Assembly: GCF_000426685.1 (NCBI RefSeq)
Contig: NZ_AUFV01000007.1
Location: 124,001 to 188,000 of the forward strand
Source of the DNA: Solimonas flava DSM 18980
Lineage (GTDB): Bacteria; Pseudomonadota; Gammaproteobacteria; Nevskiales; Nevskiaceae
Length of the DNA stretch: 64,000 nt
Direction: 5' to 3'
A program made the position numbers and the translations under genes. The notes under the pieces are model-generated. The model had not been told where the DNA came from. It searched no databases and saw nothing but the letters and a program-made list of their open reading frames with translations. Below, one piece after another: positions 1 to 7,285 of this stretch (position 1 is its first letter; each line of letters begins with the position of its first letter).

Positions 1-2
1 AG

Positions 3-329
3 GCGCTGCGGCGTACCGGCGTGGCGCCGTTCTGGGATCGTCCGATGCTGACGCTCGAAGCGCTGCAGGCGCTCGCCGAGCAGCCCGCGGCGCTGGATGC
101 CCACCTGCTCGGCCTGGCCGAGGCGCTGAGGCATTGGCCGGCCATTGTCGTCGATGAGGTCCGCGCCGGCGCATTGGCGCACGGCCAGCCGCAACGTATG
201 GCGGGGCTGGTGCGCGGGCAACGTGTGGCGGTGCTCGACGGAGCCGGGCGCTTGCTCGGCCTGGCTTGCACGGATGAGGAGGGCTGGTTGCGTCCGCAGC
301 GCTGGCTGCAGACGGACCAGGGCGGTTAA
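3..329 (+). CDS. truB: tRNA pseudouridine(55) synthase TruB, C-terminal part
   Basis: Open from the left edge of the window, so only the last ~108 codons are present. The visible residues begin [10 protein letters not shown], which matches the conserved LRR(T/L)GVGPF segment of TruB just before its C-terminal domain. The rest, ending [10 protein letters not shown], is the small PUA-like tail that helps hold tRNA. TruB makes pseudouridine 55 in the T loop of most tRNAs. The catalytic Asp lies upstream, outside the window. The GTG at 21 is internal, not a start. The position immediately before rpsO and pnp is the classic gammaproteobacterial truB-rpsO-pnp order, which supports the call. Confidence 0.9.
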   Translation, partial: ALRRTGVAPFWDRPMLTLEALQALAEQPAALDAHLLGLAEALRHWPAIVVDEVRAGALAHGQPQRMAGLVRGQRVAVLDGAGRLLGLACTDEEGWLRPQRWLQTDQGG

Positions 330-330
330 C

Positions 331-360
331 TTGTGAGAAAGCCGCCAGAAAAGCTAATAT
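331..360 (+). promoter_or_regulatory. Candidate sigma-70 promoter for rpsO
   Basis: TTGTGA at 331-336 and TAATAT at 355-360 are separated by 18 bases in the short gap after the truB stop. This would start transcription about 40 bases before the rpsO ATG. An rpsO promoter in the truB-rpsO gap is known in E. coli; the box assignment here is by eye. Confidence 0.6.
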
Positions 361-406
361 ATTGGACTTTGTAAAGATCGAAGAATTGTTCCCGGAGTTG
401 AAGGCA

Positions 407-676
407 ATGACGTTGACGGTTGAACGCAAGGCGGACGTGGTCAAGAAGTACGCCCGCGGCAAGAATGATACGGGCTCTCCCGAAGTCCAGGTGGCGCTGC
501 TGACGGAGCGCATCAATGTGCTGGCACCGCATTTCGAAGCGCACAAGAAGGACAATCACTCGCGCCGCGGCCTGCTGAAGATGGTCAACCAGCGTCGCCA
601 GATGCTGGACTATCTGAAGGGGAAGGACGAAGCCCGCTACAGCAAGCTCATCGCTGAGCTCGGTCTGCGCCGCTAA
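407..676 (+). CDS. rpsO: 30S ribosomal protein S15
   Basis: This is an 89-residue protein, exactly the usual S15 length. It carries the signature run [32 protein letters not shown] and the C-terminal ELGLRR. S15 binds the central domain of 16S rRNA early in 30S assembly. The ATG at 407 is preferred over an upstream in-frame TTG at 362, because the family starts with M-(T/S)-L and GGAG lies at 394-397. In E. coli S15 represses its own translation through a pseudoknot; I did not verify such a fold here. The gene sits between truB and pnp and is followed by its own terminator-like hairpin. Confidence 0.97.
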   Translation: MTLTVERKADVVKKYARGKNDTGSPEVQVALLTERINVLAPHFEAHKKDNHSRRGLLKMVNQRRQMLDYLKGKDEARYSKLIAELGLRR

Positions 677-695
677 CAAGCGGCGCAGTCGTTTT
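665..695 (+). terminator. rpsO/pnp intercistronic terminator-attenuator
   Basis: A 10-bp perfect stem (665-674 with 679-688) closes on the loop AACA and is followed by TCGTTTT. The stem begins inside the last rpsO codons. It probably separates abundant rpsO mRNA from lower-level pnp read-through, as the equivalent hairpin does in E. coli. Confidence 0.8.
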
Positions 696-721
696 GACCG
701 CCAGAATTCAGGGGTAGACCC

Positions 722-2836
722 ATGGCAGTACCTGCCACTCCAGCCGTGCCCGTCAAAAAGACGTTCCGCTACGGCAAGCACAATGTGACGTTCGAAACCG
801 CCGCCATCGCCCGTCAGGCGACCGCGGCGGTCATGGTGCATGTCGACGACACGGTCGTCTTCGTCAGCGTCGTCGGCAAGAAGGAAGCCAAGCCCGAGCA
901 GGACTTCTTCCCGCTGACCGTCGACTACATGGAGCGCTTCTACGCCGGCGGCCGCATCCCCGGTGGCTTCTTCAAGCGCGAAGGCCGTCCGACCGAGAAG
1001 GAAACGCTGACCTCGCGCCTGATCGATCGTCCGCTGCGCCCGCTGTTCCCGGAAGGCTTCTACAACGAAGTCCAGATCGTGGCGATGGTGATGTCGCTGA
1101 ATCCGGAGATCGACGGCGACATTCCGGCGATGCTCGGCGCCTCGGCGGCGCTGGCCCTGTCCGGCATCCCGTTCCAGGGCCCGATCGGCGCCGCCAAGGT
1201 CGGCTACAAGGACGGCAACTACATCCTCAACCCGACGGCCACGGAACTGGAGACTTCGGATCTCGAACTCATCGTCGCCGGCACCAAGGACGCCGTGCTG
1301 ATGGTCGAGTCGGAAGCCAAGATGCTGTCCGAACCGGTCATGCTTGGTGCCGTCCTGTTCGGCCACGAGCAGATGCAGGCCGCGATCCAGGCGATCAACG
1401 AGTTCGCCGCTGAAGCCGGCAAGGCGAATTGGGACTGGCAGCCCGCCGACCGTTCGGTCGTCAAGGCTTTCGTCGCCCAGTTCGAAGCCGAGATCGCCGA
1501 CGCCTACGGCATCACCGAGAAGCAGGCGCGCTACGCCAAGCTCGACGAGGTGGCCAAGAAGGCCAAGGCCGCCCGCGCCGCCGATGCGCCGTTCACCGAG
1601 AATCAGCTCAAGGCTGAGCTCGATGAGCTGAAGGCGAAGATCGTCCGCAACCGTATCCTCGACGGCGCGCCGCGTATCGACGGCCGCGATCGCTTCACGG
1701 TCCGTCCGCTGGCGATGTCGGCCGGCGTGTTGCCGCGTACCCACGGCTCGGCGCTGTTCACGCGCGGTGAGACGCAGGTGCTGGCGGTGACCACGCTGGG
1801 CACCGGCAAGGATTACCAGATCATCGACGCCGTCGAAGGCGAGTGGCATGAGCACTTCATGTTCCACTACAACTTCCCGCCGTACTGCGTCGGCGAGACC
1901 GGCCGCCTGAACGCGCCGAAGCGCCGCGAGATCGGCCACGGCCGCCTCGCCAAGCGCGGCGTTGCCGCCGTGATGCCGGATCTCGACAGGGAGTTCCCGT
2001 ACGTCGTCCGCGTCGTCTCGGAAGTCACCGAGTCGAACGGATCGAGCTCGATGGCCTCGGTCTGCGGCGCGTGCCTCGCGCTGATGGACGCGGGCGTGCC
2101 GATCAAGGCGCCGGTGGCCGGCGTGGCGATGGGCCTGATCCTCGAGGAAGGACGCTGGGCCGTGCTGACCGACATCCTGGGCGACGAGGATCACCTCGGC
2201 GACATGGATTTCAAGGTGGCCGGCACCAAGGACGGTATCACCGCGCTGCAGATGGACATCAAGATCACCGGCATCACCGGCGAGATTATGGCCCAGGCGC
2301 TGCAGCAGGCGCAGACCGCTCGTCTGCACATTCTCGAGCAGATGGTGCAGGTGCTGCCGACGCCGCGTTCGCAGCTGTCGCCGCACGCGCCGCGCATCAC
2401 CACGATCAAGATCAACCCGGACAAGATCCGCGACGTGATCGGCAAGGGTGGCGCGACCATTCAGGCGATCACCAAGGAAACCGGCACGACGATCGACATC
2501 GAGGACGACGGCACGATCAAGATCGCTGCGGTCGACGGCAAGGCGGCGGAAGCCGCAATCACGCGCATCAATGCGCTGACGCGTGATGTCGAGGTGGGCA
2601 CGATCTACGAAGGCCGCGTCGCCAAGATCATGGACTTCGGCGCGTTCGTGACGATCGCGCCGGGCAAGGATGGTCTGGTGCATATCTCGCAGCTCGCCGA
2701 CAAGCGCGTCGAGAAGGTCGAGGATGTCGTCAAGGAAGGCCAGACCGTGCGCGTCAAAGTGCTCGAGGTCAGCCGCGACGGCAAGATCCGCCTGTCGATG
2801 AAGTCGAGCGACGTCGGGGCCCCGGCGACGGCCTGA
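722..2836 (+). CDS. pnp: Polyribonucleotide nucleotidyltransferase (PNPase)
   Basis: The 704-residue protein is the standard PNPase length. It is a phosphate-dependent 3'-5' exoribonuclease that acts in the cytoplasm with the RNA degradosome. Two RNase PH-type halves are visible: the first with [28 protein letters not shown]-like substrate loop, the second with [14 protein letters not shown] and [11 protein letters not shown]. They are followed by a KH domain (GxxG motif IGKGGATI near residue 578) and an S1 domain ([19 protein letters not shown], about 625 onward). The start ATG follows AGGGGTAG. A strong terminator lies just after the stop, so pnp ends the transcription unit. Confidence 0.98.
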   Translation: MAVPATPAVPVKKTFRYGKHNVTFETAAIARQATAAVMVHVDDTVVFVSVVGKKEAKPEQDFFPLTVDYMERFYAGGRIPGGFFKREGRPTEKETLTSRLIDRPLRPLFPEGFYNEVQIVAMVMSLNPEIDGDIPAMLGASAALALSGIPFQGPIGAAKVGYKDGNYILNPTATELETSDLELIVAGTKDAVLMVESEAKMLSEPVMLGAVLFGHEQMQAAIQAINEFAAEAGKANWDWQPADRSVVKAFVAQFEAEIADAYGITEKQARYAKLDEVAKKAKAARAADAPFTENQLKAELDELKAKIVRNRILDGAPRIDGRDRFTVRPLAMSAGVLPRTHGSALFTRGETQVLAVTTLGTGKDYQIIDAVEGEWHEHFMFHYNFPPYCVGETGRLNAPKRREIGHGRLAKRGVAAVMPDLDREFPYVVRVVSEVTESNGSSSMASVCGACLALMDAGVPIKAPVAGVAMGLILEEGRWAVLTDILGDEDHLGDMDFKVAGTKDGITALQMDIKITGITGEIMAQALQQAQTARLHILEQMVQVLPTPRSQLSPHAPRITTIKINPDKIRDVIGKGGATIQAITKETGTTIDIEDDGTIKIAAVDGKAAEAAITRINALTRDVEVGTIYEGRVAKIMDFGAFVTIAPGKDGLVHISQLADKRVEKVEDVVKEGQTVRVKVLEVSRDGKIRLSMKSSDVGAPATA

Positions 2837-2850
2837 TCGGCAGTAGAGCA

Positions 2851-2880
2851 AAAAAACGGCGCACTTCGGTGCGCCGTTTT
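2851..2880. terminator. Bidirectional rho-independent terminator after pnp
   Basis: AAAACGGCGCAC, a UUCG-type tetraloop and GTGCGCCGTTTT form a perfect 12-bp stem (2853-2864 with 2869-2880). The T run on the plus strand terminates pnp. The A run on the left (2851-2856) reads as a U tract on the minus strand, so it can also stop antisense transcription coming from the sRNA promoter at 3017-3045. Confidence 0.93.
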
Positions 2881-2907
2881 CGTTTGGAGAGCCGGATTCG
2901 GCGGCGC

Positions 2908-3010
2908 AAAAAAGAAACCCTCCGCAGGCGGAGGGTAAGGTGCGAGAAAGGCGCGTAGCCTTTCTGGAGGAGAGCGGTTCGAATCGCCGCCGCGCGGACG
3001 ATTCATGTTG
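2908..3010 (-). ncRNA. Candidate regulatory small RNA (~103 nt)
   Basis: Not a family I recognise. A near-consensus promoter on the minus strand (TTGACC, 17 bases, TATACT) predicts a 5' end near 3010. The transcript would contain a single-stranded 5' part ending in the pyrimidine run TCTCCTCC (2973 down to 2966), which is complementary to Shine-Dalgarno sequences. Next comes a hairpin with an 8-bp stem (2945-2952 with 2958-2965, 5-base loop). Last is a GC-rich hairpin (2917-2924 with 2929-2936) followed by a U tract (TTCTTTTTT, 2916-2908). No convincing coding frame ends within it: an ATG frame at 3004 runs through the terminator into antisense of pnp. Promoter, terminator and length fit a trans-acting sRNA; expression is inferred. 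Confidence 0.6.
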
Positions 3011-3016
3011 CAATGC

Positions 3017-3045
3017 AGTATAAAAAGGGTTGACCGATCGGTCAA
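3017..3045 (-). promoter_or_regulatory. Sigma-70 promoter with overlapping palindromic operator
   Basis: On the minus strand, -35 TTGACC (3045-3040) and -10 TATACT (3022-3017) are spaced by exactly 17 bases. A perfect 16-bp palindrome, TTGACCGATCGGTCAA (3030-3045), covers the -35 and half the spacer. Its half-sites resemble TetR-family operators and are close to the E. coli RutR motif TTGACCANNTGGTCAA. Position over the -35 implies repression. The regulator is not encoded nearby. Confidence 0.65.
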
Positions 3046-3054
3046 TTAAGAATC

Positions 3055-3087
3055 AAAAAAATAAGGCCTTCAAGATGAAGGCCTTAT
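3055..3087 (-). terminator. Rho-independent terminator of phaR
   Basis: ATAAGGCCTTCA and TGAAGGCCTTAT (3061-3072, 3076-3087) form a perfect 12-bp stem with a 3-base loop. It is followed on the minus strand by six T residues (3060-3055). It lies about 50 bases after the phaR stop and isolates phaR from the sRNA promoter just beyond. Confidence 0.9.
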
Positions 3088-3138
3088 CAAAGATTCAGAA
3101 AAGACGTGACGTTTTTCGTCACGGAATGACGGGGAGCC

Positions 3139-3657
3139 TCAGGGCAGCACGTCCTTCTGTACCTGTTCGTCGTCGCGGCCGGTACGGCGCTTGATCGCCT
3201 GGGCGCTGGCCTGGATGTTGTGCAGGAACTCCTTGCGGATCGAGCGCCAGATCGGCACCTGCCGGTCGGCCATTTCCTTGAGCACCTGCAGCGGCTGCTG
3301 GGCCTGTCCGAGCATCTGACGCAGCTGATCGGTGAAGTGCCCCTGCTGTTCCTGGAACAGGCGGGCCGACAGTTCGAGATAGCGGCCGATGCTGTTCTGC
3401 ATCGGGTCGCCGTAGTAGCGAATGATGAACTCGAGCAGTTCGGTGGTGAAGATCGGGTCGCCGCCTTCTTCCTGCTCGGCGATCACCTGCAGCAGAATGC
3501 TGCGCGTGATGTCCTCGTGCGTGCGCTTGTCCTCGACGCGAAACTTCACATCCTGCAGCACGAGCTGGCGGATTTCCTCCAGCGTGATGTAGCGGCTGAT
3601 GTGCGTATCGTACAAGCGCCGGTTCGGATACTTCTTGATGATGCGGACGTCGGACAT
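3139..3657 (-). CDS. phaR: Polyhydroxyalkanoate synthesis regulator PhaR
   Basis: This 172-residue protein has the N-terminal PHA-accumulation regulator DNA-binding domain, recognisable from IIKKYPNRRLYDT and SRYITLEEI. A PHB_acc segment (DITRSILLQVIAEQE, FIIRYYG) and a coiled helical tail follow. In other proteobacteria PhaR represses phasin and its own gene and is released by binding polymer granules. No phaC, phaB or phasin gene is in this window, so polymer storage is suggested only by the regulator. The ATG at 3657 is chosen because the family begins a few residues before the KKYPNRR motif. A GTG at 3672 would add five residues, and neither start has a strong ribosome site. Confidence 0.88.
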   Translation of the reverse strand: MSDVRIIKKYPNRRLYDTHISRYITLEEIRQLVLQDVKFRVEDKRTHEDITRSILLQVIAEQEEGGDPIFTTELLEFIIRYYGDPMQNSIGRYLELSARLFQEQQGHFTDQLRQMLGQAQQPLQVLKEMADRQVPIWRSIRKEFLHNIQASAQAIKRRTGRDDEQVQKDVLP

Positions 3658-3717
3658 AAGCACCGGATTCACGAGGCTTTGCTGCGATGCAGCGTATTGC
3701 GACGCATCATGCCAGAA

Positions 3718-4638
3718 CTAGGGCGGGGCCTCCACCGTCTGGCGATGGGTGTCGCGCAACGCGTCTGCGTGCCAATGGGCGATGCCCCAGGTCAGGATCT
3801 CGGCGGGCGCGGCGTCGCGCAGTGCCGCGGGCGGCATCTGCCGCAGCCATCGCAGGCACAGCCAGAGATTCGCGCCGGCCTCGGCGGTATCCAGCGGCGC
3901 TGCGTGATTCTGCTTGGAAAGCTTGTGACCGCTTGCGTCGACCAGGACGGGCACGTGCGCGTAGCGAGGCGTCGGCAGCGCCAGCGCCTGCTGCAGCACG
4001 TTCTGCGCAAAGGTGGCGCCGATCAGGTCGGCGCCGCGCACGACGTCGGTAATGCCTTGCGCCGCTTCGTCGACGGCGCAGGCGAGGTGATAGCCGATGA
4101 TGCCGTCGCGCCGGCGCACGACGAAGTCGCCCAGCTCGCTGGCCGCGTCGCGCTGCAGCCGCCCTTGGATGCGGTCGTCGAGGCGCAGCAGACCGTCCGG
4201 TACCGAGACGCGCAGGGCTTGATCATCGAACGCCAGGCGCAGCGTGCGGCAGGTTCCGGGATAGACGGGGCCGTCAGGGCCGGGCAAGGCGCTGGCCGCC
4301 AGCGCTGCCCGCGTGCAGCGGCAGGCGTAGAGCCAGCCTTGCGCGGCGAGGCGCGCCAGCGCCGATTCGTACTCGGCCAGGTGCTGCGACTGATAGCGGG
4401 GTGCCTCGTCCCAATACAAGGCATGCGCCTCGAGTTGGCGAAGGATTTGCGTATCGGCACCCGGTACGCAGCGCGGCCGGTCCAGATCGTCGATACGCAG
4501 CAGCCAGCGTCCGTCGTTGCAGCGGGCGTCGAGATAGCTGGCGAGCGCCGTCAGCAGCGAGCCGAGATGCAGCGGACCGCTCGGCGTCGGCGCGAAGCGG
4601 CCGCAATAGGATCCGGCGGCTGCGGAACGAGCGGTCAT
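3718..4638 (-). CDS. gluQ: Glutamyl-Q tRNA(Asp) synthetase
   Basis: The protein has 306 residues and is a truncated GluRS-like enzyme lacking the anticodon-binding half. It transfers glutamate onto queuosine at position 34 of tRNA-Asp. Visible features are the HIGH-type motif PTPSGPLHLGS near residue 17, the KMSKS-type HKLSKQ, and a zinc-site pattern CRC...Y...C (YACRCTR and VYPGTCR). Length and layout match YadB/GluQRS. It links functionally to queF further right, since both depend on queuosine synthesis. It is transcribed with, or just upstream of, phaR, with a gap of about 60 bases. Confidence 0.93.
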   Translation of the reverse strand: MTARSAAAGSYCGRFAPTPSGPLHLGSLLTALASYLDARCNDGRWLLRIDDLDRPRCVPGADTQILRQLEAHALYWDEAPRYQSQHLAEYESALARLAAQGWLYACRCTRAALAASALPGPDGPVYPGTCRTLRLAFDDQALRVSVPDGLLRLDDRIQGRLQRDAASELGDFVVRRRDGIIGYHLACAVDEAAQGITDVVRGADLIGATFAQNVLQQALALPTPRYAHVPVLVDASGHKLSKQNHAAPLDTAEAGANLWLCLRWLRQMPPAALRDAAPAEILTWGIAHWHADALRDTHRQTVEAPP

Positions 4639-4792
4639 GTTGCGGGGTTTGGACGGTGCCGCCGTTCACAGTCGTTCCTGTCGACGCGGCAGCGTCGCAT
4701 GGTACAGTAACTTCACGTTGTAGCCGTTTGAAAAACAATATGGACCCTGATGGATCTCATCGGCACTGCACCGCTGGTTCGGAGCGGCGGCC

Positions 4793-5602
4793 ATGAGTTT
4801 GAGAGCGGTACTGTTCGACGTCGATGGCACGCTGGCGGATACCGAGGCGCTCGGCCATCGCCCTGCCTACAATCGCGCCTTTCGTAATCTCGAACTGCCG
4901 TTCCGCTGGGGTCCCAAGCTCTATCGCAAGCTGCTGAAGCAGCCCGGCGGGCGCGAGCGGCTCAAGCATTACCTGCAGCATTACCAGCCGGAACTCGGCC
5001 CCGAGACAGTCGAGGCGCAGCAGAACGTTGACGCCTGGGTCAGCAAGGTCCATGCGCTGAAATCACAGTACTTCAAGCGCTACATGCGGCATGGCCGCGT
5101 GCCCCTGCGTCCGGGCATTGCCCGCATCATGCGCGAGGCGCGCAGTTCCGGTGTGCGTCTGGCGATCGTCACCAACGCCAGCCTGAAGACCCTGAGGCCG
5201 GTGCTCAAGTACAGCATGGGGCCCGAGCTGGCGGCCGAGGTCGAGGTCATCGCCAGCGGCGAGGAAGTGCAGCGCAAGAAGCCGGCGCCGGATCTTTACC
5301 AGCTCGCCATGCGGCGGCTGAACCTTCTGCCGCACGAATGCGTCGCCCTGGAGGATTCGGAGATGGGCCTGGAGGCGGCCGCTGCCGCCGGCGTCGCGGC
5401 GGTCGTCACGATCAATCGCGACACGCTCGAACAGGACTTCACGGAAGCGGCGCTGGTCGTCAGCAGCCTTGGCGAGCCGGGCGCCCCGACGCGCGTGCTC
5501 AAGGGCCGACTCGATGGCCTGCCGTGGGTGACGCTCGACACGCTGCAGACCGTGCTCGCCGAGCGCAATCGCCCGCACGAAAGGGCTCGCGCCGCCGCCT
5601 GA
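4793..5602 (+). CDS. HAD-superfamily phosphatase, CbbY/phosphoglycolate phosphatase-like
   Basis: The 269-residue protein has all HAD motifs. Motif I is FDVDGTLADTE (nucleophile D9, acid D11), motif II VTNAS, motif III Lys in RKKPAPDLY, and motif IV EDSEMGLEAAAAAG. A helical cap lies between motif I and II (about residues 20-100), as in the CbbY/PGMB branch. Likely substrates are small phosphorylated sugars or phosphoglycolate; the exact one cannot be read from sequence. GGAG at 4781-4784 supports the ATG. It stands alone: it diverges from gluQ, and a weak -10 candidate precedes the next gene. Confidence 0.85.
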   Translation: MSLRAVLFDVDGTLADTEALGHRPAYNRAFRNLELPFRWGPKLYRKLLKQPGGRERLKHYLQHYQPELGPETVEAQQNVDAWVSKVHALKSQYFKRYMRHGRVPLRPGIARIMREARSSGVRLAIVTNASLKTLRPVLKYSMGPELAAEVEVIASGEEVQRKKPAPDLYQLAMRRLNLLPHECVALEDSEMGLEAAAAAGVAAVVTINRDTLEQDFTEAALVVSSLGEPGAPTRVLKGRLDGLPWVTLDTLQTVLAERNRPHERARAAA

Positions 5603-5688
5603 GGCACCGCCGGCCGCCGCGTGGTGCAGGGCCACACGGATTGTCAGGATCGCCGCTTATACTCCGGCTCCACCGAACGGGGGCAGGT

Positions 5689-7281
5689 ATGCGGCGCTGG
5701 AACGGCTGGGGCGACGAATCCGATCAGTACGCGCTGAGCGAGGACGCGCAGGCGTTCCTGCGCGAGCGCGTCGGCGAGGGCCGGCCGCCGCGCGACGCCG
5801 ACCTTGAGACGAGTCTGCGCGCCGTGCCGCCGAGTCGGGTTGCGCCGAGCGCGCGCTTCGATGTCGCCACGCGAAGCCGCTTGCTGCACGCCCGTGGCCA
5901 GAGCTTCCCCGACTGGGTGGCGATGAAGGCCGGCCGCTTCGGCCCGGTCGCCGATGCCGTCGCGCTGCCGGCTTCTCACGCGGAGGCCGCCGAGGCGCTG
6001 GCCGAGGCGCAGAAGCTCGGCGCCATCGTCATTCCGTACGGTGGCGGCACCAGCGTCGTCGGGCATCTGCAGGTGCCGGCCGGCGACCGGCCGGTCGTCA
6101 ATATCTCGCTCGAGCGCATGAACCGCCTGCAGGCCTTCGACGAGCGCTCGTTCCTCGCCACTTTCGGCGCCGGCACGCCCGGACCGCAGATCGAGGCGCA
6201 GCTGCGCGAACGCGGCTACCTGCTCGGACATTTTCCGCAGTCCTACGAGTTCTCCACGCTCGGCGGCTGGGTCGTGACGCGCTCGTCGGGGCAGCAATCG
6301 CTGCGCTACGGCCGTATCGAGAACCTGTTCGCCGCCGGTCGCCTGGCGACGCCGCGCGGCGAGTGGACGGTCGGCGGCGTGCCGGCCTCCTCGGCCGGCC
6401 CCGATCTGCGCGAGCTTGTGCTCGGCTCCGAAGGCCGGCTCGGTCTGCTGACCGAAGTCACGGCGCGCGTGCGGCGCCTGCCGCAGGCCGAGGATTTCCA
6501 CGCGGTGTTCTTCCCGAGCTGGGATCTCGGCGTCGAGGCGGTGCGGGCGATCGTCCAGGCCGAGGTCCCGCTGTCGATGCTGCGCCTGTCGAACGAGATC
6601 GAAACCGAGACGCAGCTGCGCCTCGCCGGTCACGCCGAGCTGATCAAGTGGCTGCAGCGCTATCTCGGCATGCGCGGCATCGCCGGCGGCCAGTGCATGA
6701 TGGTGTTCGGCGCGACCGGCACGCTCGGCGAGACGCGGCGCATGCGCCGCGACGCGCTGGCGATCGCCAAGCGCTTCCGCGGCGTGCACGTCGGCAAGAC
6801 GATCGGCAAGGGCTGGGCCAAGAACCGCTTCCGCGGTCCGCTGCTGCGCAACGCCTTGTGGGAGGCCGGCTACGCCGCCGATACCGTCGAGACCGCCGTC
6901 AACTGGCCGCAGGCGACGGCGACGATGCGGGCGATCGAGGCCGCCGCCGTCGATGTGCTGCAGGGCGACAACGAACGCGTGCATGCGTTCACGCATCTGT
7001 CGCACGTCTACCGCCAGGGCTGCAGCGTCTACTCGACCTTCGTGTTCCGCTCGGCCGGCGATCCGGACGCCGATCTCGAACGCTGGCGCCGTCTCAAGCG
7101 GCGCGTCTCGGAGGCGATCGTCGCTTGCGGCGGCACGATCAGCCACCAGCATGGCGTGGGCGTCGATCATGCTCCGTACCTCGTGCACGAGAAGGGCGCG
7201 CTCGGCATCGACCTGCTGCGGGCGATGGCGCGCGAGCTCGATCCGCAGCAGATGATGAATCCCGGCAAGCTGTTCGCCTGA
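5689..7281 (+). CDS. FAD-binding oxidase, alkyl-DHAP synthase (AGPS)-like
   Basis: A 530-residue flavoprotein of the vanillyl-alcohol-oxidase fold. The N-terminal FAD-binding type 4 domain has IPYGGGTSVVGHL (about residue 118) and SEGRLGLLTEVTARVRRLP; a C-terminal FAD-linked oxidase domain follows. The end contains ISHQHGVGVDHAPYL, matching the AGPS motif HHHGVG except that the middle His is Gln. AGPS forms the ether bond of ether lipids by exchanging acyl for a fatty alcohol on DHAP. The HQH change and the glpD and kinase partners leave open a dehydrogenase role on a related glycerol compound. The start at 5689 follows GGGGGCAGG; the frame is open further upstream but without a good start. 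Confidence 0.78.
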   Translation: MRRWNGWGDESDQYALSEDAQAFLRERVGEGRPPRDADLETSLRAVPPSRVAPSARFDVATRSRLLHARGQSFPDWVAMKAGRFGPVADAVALPASHAEAAEALAEAQKLGAIVIPYGGGTSVVGHLQVPAGDRPVVNISLERMNRLQAFDERSFLATFGAGTPGPQIEAQLRERGYLLGHFPQSYEFSTLGGWVVTRSSGQQSLRYGRIENLFAAGRLATPRGEWTVGGVPASSAGPDLRELVLGSEGRLGLLTEVTARVRRLPQAEDFHAVFFPSWDLGVEAVRAIVQAEVPLSMLRLSNEIETETQLRLAGHAELIKWLQRYLGMRGIAGGQCMMVFGATGTLGETRRMRRDALAIAKRFRGVHVGKTIGKGWAKNRFRGPLLRNALWEAGYAADTVETAVNWPQATATMRAIEAAAVDVLQGDNERVHAFTHLSHVYRQGCSVYSTFVFRSAGDPDADLERWRRLKRRVSEAIVACGGTISHQHGVGVDHAPYLVHEKGALGIDLLRAMARELDPQQMMNPGKLFA

Positions 7282-7285
7282 GCCG

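Noticed and set aside
2966-2995. T-arm-like GCGGTTCGAATCGCC, suggesting a tRNA fragment or att site between pnp and phaR
   Set aside because: The five bases on each side of TTCGAAT do not pair as a T stem and no acceptor or anticodon arm can be built nearby; it lies inside the candidate sRNA.
326-3013. 895-codon open frame on the minus strand across rpsO and pnp
   Set aside because: It is antisense to two clear genes, has a composition typical of reversed high-GC codons (R/D/L/H/G rich), and crosses two terminators and a promoter.
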